Source: Gammaproteobacteria bacterium | Lineage (GTDB): Bacteria > Pseudomonadota > Gammaproteobacteria > Chromatiales > Chromatiaceae | Length of the DNA: 64,000 nt | Assembly: GCA_009929855.1 (NCBI GenBank) | Contig: RZZN01000002.1 | Coordinates: 45,010-109,009 of the forward strand | Reading direction: 5' to 3' | In this document: positions 36,129-45,287 of the stretch, in pieces | How positions within the stretch are numbered: the stretch's first letter is position 1 | Layout: every line of letters begins with the position of its first letter | Made by a program: the position numbers and the translations under genes | Notes under the pieces: generated by a model | The model's input: only the letters and a program-made list of their open reading frames with translations | The model's database searches: none | Told to the model about the DNA's origin: nothing

Positions 36129-36170
36129 AGTTTACGCCGCTTTGTTGCAGTGCACAAATCGGCATGATAC
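36129..36170. promoter_or_regulatory. Divergent phaA/phaE promoters sharing one PhaR-like operator
   Basis: The 16-bp element TTGTTGCAGTGCACAA is at 36142-36157. On the plus strand its TTGTTG (36142-36147) is 17 bp from TGATAC (36165-36170), a possible phaE promoter. On the minus strand its TTGTGC (36157-36152) is 17 bp from TAAACT (36134-36129), a possible phaA promoter. One bound protein would thus cover both -35 boxes. The hexamers are only moderate matches. Confidence 0.5.
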
Positions 36171-36204
36171 CTTGACGCGATCACATCCCGAAGGAGGGCA
36201 TACC

Positions 36205-37257
36205 ATGAGTAACGCAAGCCTTTTCAATGACAATTGGCTGGACCTTCAGCGCCGCTACTGGGAGAGCTGGACCGAGATGAGTCGCAAGGCGATGGGTCTC
36301 GAGGGCGCGGGGCAGCGCACCACGCCCTGGGAGAGCGCGCTCGACAACTGGTGGAAGGCCTTTGCCCCGGCGGCGCCGGATGCCTCCAAGGCCTTCATGG
36401 AGAAACTGATCGATCAGGGCAAGCATTTCTTTCGCTTTGGCGAGGCATTCGGCACGGCACCCTCCGGCGAGACCTCTTGGAGCGATGGGATGGCCTATTG
36501 GACCAAGGCCATGGATGACTTCCAGCAGCGCTTCACCGGCTCGCTGACCGACGGTGACGTCGCCACTCAGCGCATGCTGTCGTTCTGGGAGATGCCCTTC
36601 GACAATTGGCAGCGGATGATGTCCTCGATGTCGCCCCTGCCTGGCGATGCGCTTCGCAACATGCCGCACGAGCACATCAACCGGGCGCTGTCGGCTCCCG
36701 GACTCGGGTATACCCGCGAGGAGCAGAGTCAGTACCAGGAGCTGATGCGGGCGGCCATCGACTACCAGAAGGCACTGCAGGAATACACCAATTTCTACAG
36801 CCGTGTCGCGGCCCGGTCGGTCGAGCGCATGGGCGGTTATCTTCAGAGCGTGATGGACAGCGGGAAGAGCATCGATTCCGCGCGTTCACTCTATGACAAC
36901 TGGGTCATGTGTTGCGAGGCGGTCTACGCGGAAGAGGTGGCGACGACCGAGTATGCCAAGATTCATGGCCATCTCGTGAATGCCCAGATGGCGCTCAAGA
37001 AGCGGATGTCCGTGCTGGTCGATGAGAACCTCGGGGCACTGAACATGCCCACGCGCACCGAGCTGCGGACCCTGCAAGACCGTCTGCAGGAGACCCGGCG
37101 CGAGAACAAGCAGCTCCGCCACAGTCTCCATGCGCTCGAGCTCCAGGTCGCCGCCATAACCGGCACCCCGGCGCCCTCGACCGCCATCAAGGCGGTTGCC
37201 ACCAGGGCACCGACGGTTCGCAAGAAGACCGCCGTCAAGACCGGTCAGACCATCTGA
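36205..37257 (+). CDS. phaE: Class III PHA synthase subunit PhaE
   Basis: A 350-residue accessory subunit that forms the active synthase with PhaC. It carries the N-terminal tryptophan-rich segment (FNDNWLDLQRRYWESWTEM), central PhaE helices (MDDFQQRFTGSL, YTREEQSQYQELMRAAIDYQ) and a C-terminal coiled coil with RTELRTLQDRLQETRRENKQ and a basic tail. PhaE defines class III synthases, typical of Chromatiaceae and cyanobacteria. AAGGAGG at 36190-36196 precedes ATG 36205; phaC follows after 91 bp. Confidence 0.95.
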   Translation: MSNASLFNDNWLDLQRRYWESWTEMSRKAMGLEGAGQRTTPWESALDNWWKAFAPAAPDASKAFMEKLIDQGKHFFRFGEAFGTAPSGETSWSDGMAYWTKAMDDFQQRFTGSLTDGDVATQRMLSFWEMPFDNWQRMMSSMSPLPGDALRNMPHEHINRALSAPGLGYTREEQSQYQELMRAAIDYQKALQEYTNFYSRVAARSVERMGGYLQSVMDSGKSIDSARSLYDNWVMCCEAVYAEEVATTEYAKIHGHLVNAQMALKKRMSVLVDENLGALNMPTRTELRTLQDRLQETRRENKQLRHSLHALELQVAAITGTPAPSTAIKAVATRAPTVRKKTAVKTGQTI

Positions 37258-37348
37258 TCTCGATCGAGCTTGAGGACCAGTGCCCGGCCGGAAGCGCCCC
37301 GCGCGCATCCGGGGGCCAGATCAAACGACCATCGCGAGGAAACCAACC

Positions 37349-38419
37349 TTGATCCCCATCGATATCCGACCCGACAAGCTCACCCAGGAGATGCTCGAGT
37401 ACTCCCGGAAGCTCGGCCAAGGCATGGAGAATCTGCTCAACGCCGACAAGATCGACACCGGCGTCAGTCCCCGCCAGCCCGTCTATGCCGAGGACAAGCT
37501 CGTCCTGTATCGCTATGACACGCCGGAGGGTGTCACGCCCCATCCCATTCCACTGTTGATCGTCTACGCCCTGGTCAACCGGCCCTACATGACCGACATC
37601 CAGGAGGATCGCTCGACAGTCAAGGGGTTGTTGGCCACTGGTCAGGATGTCTATCTCATCGACTGGGGTTATCCGGACCATGCCGACCGGGCGATCACGC
37701 TCGACGACTATATCAACGGCTACATCGATCGCTGCGTGGATCACATCCGCGAGGCCCACGGTGTCGAGAAGATCAATATTCTCGGGATCTGTCAGGGTGG
37801 CGCATTCAGTCTGATGTACACTTCCATGCACCAGGACAAGGTCAACAATCTGGTGACCATGGTGACCCCGGTCGACTTCAAGACACCGGACAACCTGCTG
37901 TCAGCCTGGGTGCAGGATGTCGATATCGACCTTGCCGTCGACACCATGGGCAACATCCCGGGTGAGCTGTTGAACTGGACCTTCCTGTCGCTGAAGCCAT
38001 TCAGCTTGACTGGCCAGAAGTACATCAACATGGTGGATCTGCTCGATGACCCGGAGAAGGTCAAGAACTTCCTGCGCATGGAGAAATGGATCTTCGACAG
38101 TCCCGATCAGGCCGGCGAGACCTTCCGACAATTCATCAAGGACTTCTATCAGCGCAATGGCTTCCTGAACGGAGGTGTCATACTCGCCGGTCAAGAGGTC
38201 GATTTGAAGCAGATCACCTGCCCCGTGCTCAACATCTACGCCCTGCAGGATCATCTGGTGCCACCCGATGCGTCCAAGGCGCTCAATGGATTGACCTCCA
38301 GCTCGGACTACACCGAGTTGGCCTTCCCGGGCGGGCACATCGGGATCTATGTGAGTGGCAAGGCCCAAAAGGAGGTCACGCCCGCGATCGGGAAGTGGCT
38401 CAACGAGCGCTCGGTCTGA
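37349..38419 (+). CDS. phaC: Class III PHA synthase catalytic subunit PhaC
   Basis: Polymerises 3-hydroxybutyryl-CoA on an alpha/beta-hydrolase fold. The lipase-like box GICQGG carries the nucleophilic cysteine near residue 148, with the aspartate in ALQDHLVPPD and the histidine in FPGGHIGIY completing the triad. The recognisable protein begins at PIDIRPDKL, and no ATG precedes it: the in-frame TTG at 37349, 8 bases after AGGA, yields 356 residues, agreeing with the roughly 355 of A. vinosum PhaC. The longer open frame to 37280 overlaps the spacer. A rare start codon could limit synthase amount. Confidence 0.95.
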   Translation: MIPIDIRPDKLTQEMLEYSRKLGQGMENLLNADKIDTGVSPRQPVYAEDKLVLYRYDTPEGVTPHPIPLLIVYALVNRPYMTDIQEDRSTVKGLLATGQDVYLIDWGYPDHADRAITLDDYINGYIDRCVDHIREAHGVEKINILGICQGGAFSLMYTSMHQDKVNNLVTMVTPVDFKTPDNLLSAWVQDVDIDLAVDTMGNIPGELLNWTFLSLKPFSLTGQKYINMVDLLDDPEKVKNFLRMEKWIFDSPDQAGETFRQFIKDFYQRNGFLNGGVILAGQEVDLKQITCPVLNIYALQDHLVPPDASKALNGLTSSSDYTELAFPGGHIGIYVSGKAQKEVTPAIGKWLNERSV

Positions 38420-38479
38420 TGCGGCGCCACGCGCCTGGGGCCGCCCCGGGTGCGGGTGGTGGGCGCGGGACAGGCTGAG

Positions 38480-38517
38480 GCGAAAGGAGGCCGGGGCGGG
38501 AACGTCCCGGCCTTCGC
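38480..38517 (+). terminator. Hairpin after phaC
   Basis: About 60 bases after the phaC stop, GC-rich arms within 38480-38496 and 38504-38517 pair with one or two bulges. The following bases are only partly T-rich (TCTGGTC), so this is a weak candidate for the end of the phaE-phaC transcript. Confidence 0.4.
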
Positions 38518-38611
38518 TCTGGTCAATCTCGATGTCCTCGGTCACGCTGGTCGGCGTCCTGGCGCATCTGGCGTATCATCCCTGTGCTGTCCATCCCATC
38601 GGAGCTTCATC

Positions 38612-38836
38612 ATGAAAACCATTGCCATCACTCTCGTCCTGACCGCGTCCTTCGTGCTCGCTGGATGCGGCACCTCGACGAACGCGCGCGTCGCCAGCGG
38701 AACCCTGCTCGGGGTCGCAACAGGCGCCGCGATCGGATCCTTCAGCGCGCAGGCCGGTGCCGGTGCATTGATCGGCGCCGGGGTCGGCGCGCTTGGTGGG
38801 ATCCTGGTCGACGAGCACCGACGCGGCAACCTCTGA
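38612..38836 (+). CDS. Small glycine-zipper lipoprotein
   Basis: A 74-residue prolipoprotein: signal MKTIAITLVLTASFVLAGC with lipobox LAGC, then a glycine/alanine-rich segment (LLGVATGAAIGSFSAQAGAG ... GAGVGALGGILVDEH) with the G-x-x-x-G spacing of glycine-zipper outer-membrane or envelope lipoproteins. The function of such proteins is mostly unknown. GGAG at about 38600-38603 precedes ATG 38612. The gene is isolated between phaC and a thioredoxin gene. Confidence 0.78.
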   Translation: MKTIAITLVLTASFVLAGCGTSTNARVASGTLLGVATGAAIGSFSAQAGAGALIGAGVGALGGILVDEHRRGNL

Positions 38837-38916
38837 TCCCGACCGCGGGCCCTCGCCACAGCCTCCGCGGCGCGCTGGCCTGGGTGCTCAGGATCCAGCC
38901 TGGTCGCCGGGTCGAG

Positions 38917-39279
38917 TCACTCGGGCAAGTGGATCCTGAGCCAATCGAGGATTCGGTGCCGCGACATCGCTCCGCTGAATCGCGCGACTTCCTCGCCGCG
39001 ATGAAAGAGGATGACGGTCGGAAAGCCACGCAGCTGATAGCGCCCGGCGAGTTTCATATTGTCACCCTCATCGACCTCGAGCTTGGCCAACCGCACGCGC
39101 CCGCCTAGATCGGCGAGCGCGCGCTCCAAGTGCGGTACCAGCGCATGGCAGGGACCGCACCAATCCGCCCAGAAGTCGACCAGGATGGGATGGTCCGTGG
39201 AGGCCGCGATCACCCGCTGCTCGAAGCACTGGGTGTCGACATCGAAGATGTGTGAGGCTGACTCGCCTGGATGCGTCAT
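38917..39279 (-). CDS. Thioredoxin-family protein
   Basis: A 120-residue thioredoxin fold with the canonical active site WCGPC (C41 and C44) and the cis-proline in GFPTVILFHRG. There is no signal peptide, so it acts in the cytoplasm. A slightly longer N-terminus (MTHPGESASHIFDVD) and departures from TrxA (HALVPHLERAL) suggest a specialised thioredoxin (TrxC-/CnoX-N-like) rather than housekeeping TrxA. It is divergent from hemB by about 160 bp. Confidence 0.9.
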   Translation of the reverse strand: MTHPGESASHIFDVDTQCFEQRVIAASTDHPILVDFWADWCGPCHALVPHLERALADLGGRVRLAKLEVDEGDNMKLAGRYQLRGFPTVILFHRGEEVARFSGAMSRHRILDWLRIHLPE

Positions 39280-39388
39280 GGCTGTAATGTGACTGGCTGG
39301 TTGAGCATCTGGCGCCGGGCCGATGCCGTGACTGATCCTGACCCGACGGACTGGAGCCGTCCGGGCGCCTGAGCTATTGTATCCATAG

Positions 39389-40462
<1,074 letters not shown>

Positions 40463-40531
40463 GTCTGGTGTCGCGCGGGCCGTGCGAGCGCCTGCCGCGA
40501 TGCCCAGCCGGGGCGGCTGGAGGATGATTCG

Positions 40532-41368
40532 ATGACCGATCGCTATGCCGTCATCGGCAACCCCATCGCGCACAGCAAGTCACCGCTGATCCACGCAAGT
40601 TTCGCGCGTGCCACCGCGCAGGATCTCGAATACGGACGCATCCTGGGCGATCTGGACGATTTCGCGGGTGATGTGCGGCGTTTCTTCGCCGGTGGCGGGC
40701 GCGGACTCAATGTCACCGTCCCCTTCAAGGAGTCGGCCTGGCGGCTCGCGGACGAGGTCGCGCCACGCGCCGAGGTCGCGCGCGCGGTCAATACACTGAT
40801 TGGTCTGGCCGATGGGCGCCTGCGGGGCGACAATACCGACGGAGCAGGCTTGGTTCGTGACCTCGAGTGCAATCATGGCTATCGCCTGGAGGGCGTGCGC
40901 ATCCTCCTGCTCGGCGCGGGGGGCGCGGCGCGTGGGGTACTGGCCCCCTTGATCGAGGCGCGTCCGGCCCGACTGGTCATCGCCAACCGCACCCTCGCCA
41001 CCGCGGAGCAGCTCGCCACGCTCGGGTCGACCCTCGGGGCGGTCGAGATCGATGGGTGCGGTTTCGACGCGCTTGCCGGCGCGCGCTTCGACCTCATCAT
41101 CAACGCGACCGCGGCCGGCTTGAGCGGGCAGCTTCCGCCGATCCCTCCAGGCTGCCTGGCGCCGGGTGGCTGGACCTACGACATGCTCTATGGTGATACC
41201 CCAACGCTGTTCAGTCGCTGGGGACTCGAGCAGGGTGCGCAGCGGGCCTTGGACGGGCTGGGCATGCTGGTGGAGCAGGCCGCCGAGTCCTTCTGGCTGT
41301 GGCGTGGCATCCGGCCCGAGACAGGCCCAGTCCTCGCCCAGCTGCGTCACCCCGCCGTGGTGGGGTAA
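40532..41368 (+). CDS. aroE: Shikimate dehydrogenase
   Basis: NADPH-dependent reduction of 3-dehydroshikimate in aromatic amino-acid synthesis. The 278 residues include [13 protein letters not shown] (shikimate-binding serines), catalytic K66 in [11 protein letters not shown] and D103 in [10 protein letters not shown], the nucleotide loop [11 protein letters not shown] and the NRT motif ([11 protein letters not shown]). The length is usual. It joins hemB on the same strand in a pairing seen in other gammaproteobacteria. Confidence 0.95.
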   Translation: MTDRYAVIGNPIAHSKSPLIHASFARATAQDLEYGRILGDLDDFAGDVRRFFAGGGRGLNVTVPFKESAWRLADEVAPRAEVARAVNTLIGLADGRLRGDNTDGAGLVRDLECNHGYRLEGVRILLLGAGGAARGVLAPLIEARPARLVIANRTLATAEQLATLGSTLGAVEIDGCGFDALAGARFDLIINATAAGLSGQLPPIPPGCLAPGGWTYDMLYGDTPTLFSRWGLEQGAQRALDGLGMLVEQAAESFWLWRGIRPETGPVLAQLRHPAVVG

Positions 41369-41489
41369 GCGGCGGGCAATGGCCCGTGTCGAACCTTTAT
41401 CGTGCTTGGCTGGCCAAAGGGATCACACCCGATCGCCGGTGGATTTTCCCTCGGCGTGCTCCGGGTGTCTCAGCCCGGACGACCGACAC

Positions 41490-42047
41490 ATGAGTCACGA
41501 CCCCATGAAGACTGCGCCACCAAGTGCCGAGGATCTCCCGTCGCGGGTTGGTCGGGTCATGCTGCTCGGGGCCTGGATCGTCGGACTGATCCTGCTTGCC
41601 ATGCTGTTCGAGGGACTGACGAGCCGCCAGCACAATCCAAATCCGCATCCGACCGCGATCTTGGGCCATGCGAGTATTCCCGAGGTGCAACTGGAGCGCA
41701 ACCGCGCCGGACACTATGTCGCCAACGGTCGGATCAACGGTCAGAGGGTGCGTTTTCTCCTCGACACCGGGGCCACCGATGTCGCGCTCCCACTGCATGT
41801 GGCCGAGCGACTCGGTCTGCCACTGCAACCGGGTGGCCTCAGCAAGACCGCCAACGGCACCGTGCGCACCTGGAGCACCCGTCTGGAGAGCGTCGATCTC
41901 GGCGGACTGGTCGCGCGCAACGTCCGCGCGACGGTCTTGCCGAACATGCCGGGCGAGGACATCCTCTTGGGCATGAGCTATCTGAAACACTTGGAGATGA
42001 TCCAGCGCGGCCGGACCCTGACACTCCGCCCGCAAGCGGGCGGTTGA
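41490..42047 (+). CDS. Membrane-anchored retropepsin-like aspartic protease (TIGR02281 family), copy 1
   Basis: A 185-residue protein with one N-terminal transmembrane helix (VMLLGAWIVGLILLAMLF) followed by a periplasmic retropepsin-like domain. The active-site triplet is in VRFLLDTGATDVALP, and the helical flap region is NGTVRTWSTRLESVDLGGL, then LPNMPGEDILLGMSYLKHLE. Clan AA proteases of this type act as homodimers; substrates are unknown. A paralogue is encoded directly downstream (42210-42755). The ATG at 41490 precedes the hydrophobic segment closely. Confidence 0.85.
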   Translation: MSHDPMKTAPPSAEDLPSRVGRVMLLGAWIVGLILLAMLFEGLTSRQHNPNPHPTAILGHASIPEVQLERNRAGHYVANGRINGQRVRFLLDTGATDVALPLHVAERLGLPLQPGGLSKTANGTVRTWSTRLESVDLGGLVARNVRATVLPNMPGEDILLGMSYLKHLEMIQRGRTLTLRPQAGG

Positions 42048-42209
42048 GCCCGGCTGTCTTGGTGTGAGGCGTGTGATGTAGTCCGAGTGCGCCGATGTGG
42101 GTGTCGAAGACTCGTCAAGTCGGGTGGTTTGGGTTTAAGCTCATCATCGAGCGCCAGTCCGGTGAGCGGAGTGGAGACCGGGGCGCGGTCGCTTCCGGAG
42201 ACCCTGACC

Positions 42210-42755
42210 ATGATCAGCAGACTGCGACAAACGGTGTGGCACGCATTGGGCTGGCTCAAACCGAGATGGCGGCTCGTCGGTTTTCTCTCGGTGACGCTCG
42301 TGCTGATCCCCCTTGCCTACGAGCAGAGCGCGCGGCGTCACAACCCCAATCCCAATCCAGTGGCCTATCTGGGGACCGCGGGGGTGCATCAGGTCGTGTT
42401 GAGGGAGAATCAGGTCAATCAATATGTCGTCACCGGTCGGATCAATGGCACGCCGGTGGAATTCCTGGTCGATACCGGGGCAGTGGATATCGCGATGCCC
42501 TACATGCTCGCCCAGAGCCTTGGATTGACGCTGCAGACCGGTGGGATCAGCAAGACCGGCAACGGTGACGTTCGCACCTGGACCGCGTCACTGGACAGTG
42601 TCGATATCGGCGGTCTCGTGGTCAGTGGTCTGAGTGCGACCGTCCTGCCCAATATGCAAGGAGATCAAGCCTTGCTCGGAATGGCCTACCTGCGATACAT
42701 GGAGCTGATTTTGCGCGATGGTGAAATGACCCTGCGCCATCATCGTACACCCTGA
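42210..42755 (+). CDS. Membrane-anchored retropepsin-like aspartic protease, copy 2
   Basis: A 181-residue paralogue of the preceding gene with the same layout: a transmembrane helix (WRLVGFLSVTLVLIPLAY), the QSARRHNPNPNPVAYLG linker shared with copy 1 (SRQHNPNPHPTAILG), the active site VEFLVDTGAVDIAMP and the matching TGNGDVRTWTASLDSVDIGGL and LLGMAYLRYMELI. The tandem duplication, with about half of the positions identical by eye, suggests heterodimer or divergent substrate roles. An upstream GGAGACC precedes ATG 42210. Confidence 0.85.
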   Translation: MISRLRQTVWHALGWLKPRWRLVGFLSVTLVLIPLAYEQSARRHNPNPNPVAYLGTAGVHQVVLRENQVNQYVVTGRINGTPVEFLVDTGAVDIAMPYMLAQSLGLTLQTGGISKTGNGDVRTWTASLDSVDIGGLVVSGLSATVLPNMQGDQALLGMAYLRYMELILRDGEMTLRHHRTP

Positions 42756-42867
42756 GCAAGCCCCAGGACCATGGGTATGCAGGGCGCGGGTGAGCGAGTC
42801 CCACCTGGCCCTGGATCTGCGTTAGGCTTGCTTGGCCTTCACCCTCGATCGATCTCGACACCCCCGC

Positions 42868-44289
42868 ATGGCTGACAACATCGACGCACCCCGCAAAGAG
42901 CAGCAAGCCGACGCGGCTTCACTGCGCCAGGCACTCGGCGAGATGCGCCGGGAGGCCGAGCGCGAGGTCGCACGTATCAATCTGCGTCTGCGCGAGCAAG
43001 CACAGGCCCCGGAAGACCCGGCCGTATCCGCGACCGAGCGCTTCGCGCTGCGGCAGGAGCTCGATAGCCTCCAACAGATCCTGAGTGCCAAGGAGGCGGC
43101 GCTCGAATCCATCACCGAGGAGTGCCGCCGTCTGGAGGACGTGCTGGAGGATCGGAATCTCGTTTTTGATGGACTGCGCAAGGAAGTCGAGCGCCGTGAC
43201 AGCTCGCTGAAGGTCGCGCAGGCCGAAGCCGAGCGGCTGCGTCATGCACTCGAGGATCTGCGCAAACAGGCCACCGAGTCCCCATCACCCGCGCTCGAAT
43301 CAACCTTGGCCGCGCCGCCCGCGCGGCACCCGCCGGCCTCCATGCGCGGGTGGCTGATCGCGGGAGGGCTGATCATCGCGGTGATCGCGGTCGGCGCTTG
43401 GCTGCTGCTCGGGCCCAACTCCCCATTCGCGCCGGCTCCAATGGATGCATCGCAATCGCCCGCGCTCGCCACGCAGGATCTCGTGCCCAAGACGGGCGAC
43501 GCCATGACCGCTACCGCTGAATCCAAGGATGCGCGCCTGGATGCTGTCTCAATGGAGGACATGCCGCCTCGACTCAACGATCGGCTCAGTGACGGCAGCT
43601 TCGGTCCAACCTTGGCGAGACTGCCGGGCGGGACCTTTCGCATGGGGCACAATCTAACCACGATCAACGACTTCGGCCCAGCGCGCGAGGTCGCTATCCC
43701 GCCCTTCTTGATGGGTGCCTACGAGGTCACCTTCGACGAATTCGACCGGTTCGCGCGCGCCACGGGGCGGGCTGCGCCCGACGATTATGGCTGGGGGCGA
43801 GGCACCCGCCCCGTGGTCGGGGTGAGCTGGGATGACGCCCAGGCCTATCTGAGCTGGCTGTCGCGCGAGACGGGTCAGGTCTATCGGCTACCGACCGAGG
43901 CCGAATGGGAGTACGCGGCACGTGCCGGTGCACGCGGATCCTATTGGTGGGGTTTCGGCGTCGAGCCTGGACGCGCGGCCTGTTTCGATTGCGGCAGCCG
44001 TTGGGACAACCGCTCGACCGCGCCGGTCGGAAGCTTCGACCCAAGTCCCTTCGGTCTATTCGACACCGCTGGCAATGTCATGGAATGGGTCGCGGATTGT
44101 TACCAGTCCGGATACCGTGGTGCACCGAGCGACGGCAGCGCCCGGCTCGATGGCGACTGCGCCTACCGGGTGGCGCGCGGCGGGGCCTTCAGTAAGCCGT
44201 CACCCTCGATGCGCGTCTATGTCCGAGATCGTTTCGTGTCGACATCGCGGCTGAACCTGCTAGGTTTTCGTGTTGCACGCGATCCCTGA
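42868..44289 (+). CDS. Coiled-coil, transmembrane and SUMF1 (formylglycine-generating-like) protein
   Basis: A 473-residue protein. Residues about 10-150 are a charged coiled coil (REAEREVARINLRLREQAQ), a transmembrane helix is at about 165-190 (GWLIAGGLIIAVIAVGAWLL), then a linker and a C-terminal SUMF1/FGE-sulfatase domain from about 245 (LPGGTFRMGHN ... VVGVSWDDAQAYLSWLSRETGQVYRLPTEAEWEYAARAG ... ARGGAFSKP). The two clustered cysteines of true formylglycine-generating enzymes are not clearly present, so a binding or structural role is as likely. It overlaps the PfkB kinase gene by 20 bp. Confidence 0.8.
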   Translation: MADNIDAPRKEQQADAASLRQALGEMRREAEREVARINLRLREQAQAPEDPAVSATERFALRQELDSLQQILSAKEAALESITEECRRLEDVLEDRNLVFDGLRKEVERRDSSLKVAQAEAERLRHALEDLRKQATESPSPALESTLAAPPARHPPASMRGWLIAGGLIIAVIAVGAWLLLGPNSPFAPAPMDASQSPALATQDLVPKTGDAMTATAESKDARLDAVSMEDMPPRLNDRLSDGSFGPTLARLPGGTFRMGHNLTTINDFGPAREVAIPPFLMGAYEVTFDEFDRFARATGRAAPDDYGWGRGTRPVVGVSWDDAQAYLSWLSRETGQVYRLPTEAEWEYAARAGARGSYWWGFGVEPGRAACFDCGSRWDNRSTAPVGSFDPSPFGLFDTAGNVMEWVADCYQSGYRGAPSDGSARLDGDCAYRVARGGAFSKPSPSMRVYVRDRFVSTSRLNLLGFRVARDP

Positions 44290-45226
44290 GCCACACACAG
44301 ACGATCAGGGTGAGATCCTGGGCGTTGGCATCGCCACGCTCGATCTGATCAACGAGGTCGCCTGCTATCCCGCCGAGGACAGCGAGGTCCGCGCCCTGGC
44401 GCAACGCCGCCAGCGTGGCGGAAATGTCACCAATAGCCTGACCATCCTCGCTCAGCTTGGCCATCGCTGCCGCTGGGTCGGGACCCTGGCCGATGATCCA
44501 GCGGCCGACTTCATCCTTGCCGAGCTGGCGCGTCATGGCATCGACACGCGAGCCGTCGTGCGCATCCCAGGTGCCGCGACACCCACGTCATACATCGCGC
44601 TGAGTCGCGCGAACGCCAGCCGCACCATCATCCATTTCCGTGATCTTCCCGAGCTGAGCGCAAGCGACTTCGACCGGGTCTCGCTCGATGGGATCGGCTG
44701 GGTGCATTTCGAGGGACGCAACCCGCCGCAGACCCGCCGCATGATCGAGCGAGTGCGGCTGCGCGCGCCGCGAGTCCCGATCTCGGTCGAGCTGGAGAAG
44801 CACCGCGATGGCATCGCCGATGTGCTCGATGGACCACGGGTGTTGTTGGCGAGTCGTGCCTTTGCGCTGGCCAGCGGGTTCGAGACGCCGGGGGCCTTCT
44901 TGCGTGACCTCTCAGGACGCACGCACGCGGAGCTCTGTGTCGTGGCTTGGGGCGCCGCCGGGGCAAGCTACATCCGACGCGACCACGGCCAGGTCGAGGA
45001 CGTGCCGGCCGTGGCCCCGGCACGGGTCGTCGATACACTGGGTGCCGGGGATGTCTTCAATGCGGGTGTGATCCATGGACTGGTGAAGGGGCTGAGCCCA
45101 GCCGCGGCGCTTGCTGGCGCGGTCGCGCTGGCCGGGCGCAAATGCGGCCGTCGGGGTCTCGATCTGGCCGAGCCGGTCGATGGCACCGCATCGACCGCGC
45201 CCGTCGATGGCGCCGCGCCTGGCTGA
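44270..45226 (+). CDS. PfkB-family sugar kinase (ketohexokinase-like)
   Basis: A 318-residue ribokinase-fold kinase starting at a GTG (44270) that overlaps the SUMF1 gene. It shows GVGIATLDLINEVACYP, RRQRGGNVTNSLTILAQLG (sugar-binding GGN), a fructose/ketohexokinase-like lid (GWVHFEGRNPPQTRRMIERV) and the catalytic DTLGAGDVFNAGVIHGL. The WVHFEGRN segment is characteristic of ketohexokinase-type members, so a keto-sugar substrate is plausible but not shown. A short C-terminal tail is low-complexity. Confidence 0.82.
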   Translation: MLHAIPEPHTDDQGEILGVGIATLDLINEVACYPAEDSEVRALAQRRQRGGNVTNSLTILAQLGHRCRWVGTLADDPAADFILAELARHGIDTRAVVRIPGAATPTSYIALSRANASRTIIHFRDLPELSASDFDRVSLDGIGWVHFEGRNPPQTRRMIERVRLRAPRVPISVELEKHRDGIADVLDGPRVLLASRAFALASGFETPGAFLRDLSGRTHAELCVVAWGAAGASYIRRDHGQVEDVPAVAPARVVDTLGAGDVFNAGVIHGLVKGLSPAAALAGAVALAGRKCGRRGLDLAEPVDGTASTAPVDGAAPG

Positions 45227-45243
45227 GCGTCCTGCGCCAGGCG

Positions 45244-45262
45244 CGGGGGTGATCCGCCCCCG
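45244..45262. terminator. Hairpin between convergent PfkB kinase and trpB2
   Basis: Arms 45244-45249 (CGGGGG) and 45257-45262 (CCCCCG) pair around a 7-base loop, 18 bases after the PfkB stop and 26 before the trpB2 stop. No U-tract is present. Confidence 0.35.
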
Positions 45263-45287
45263 TCGATCGGCTGATCGAGCTCGCGGC

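Noticed and set aside
42868..44289. Calling the SUMF1 protein a formylglycine-generating enzyme
   Set aside because: The copper-binding cysteine pair of active enzymes is not clearly present and there is no sulfatase gene nearby.
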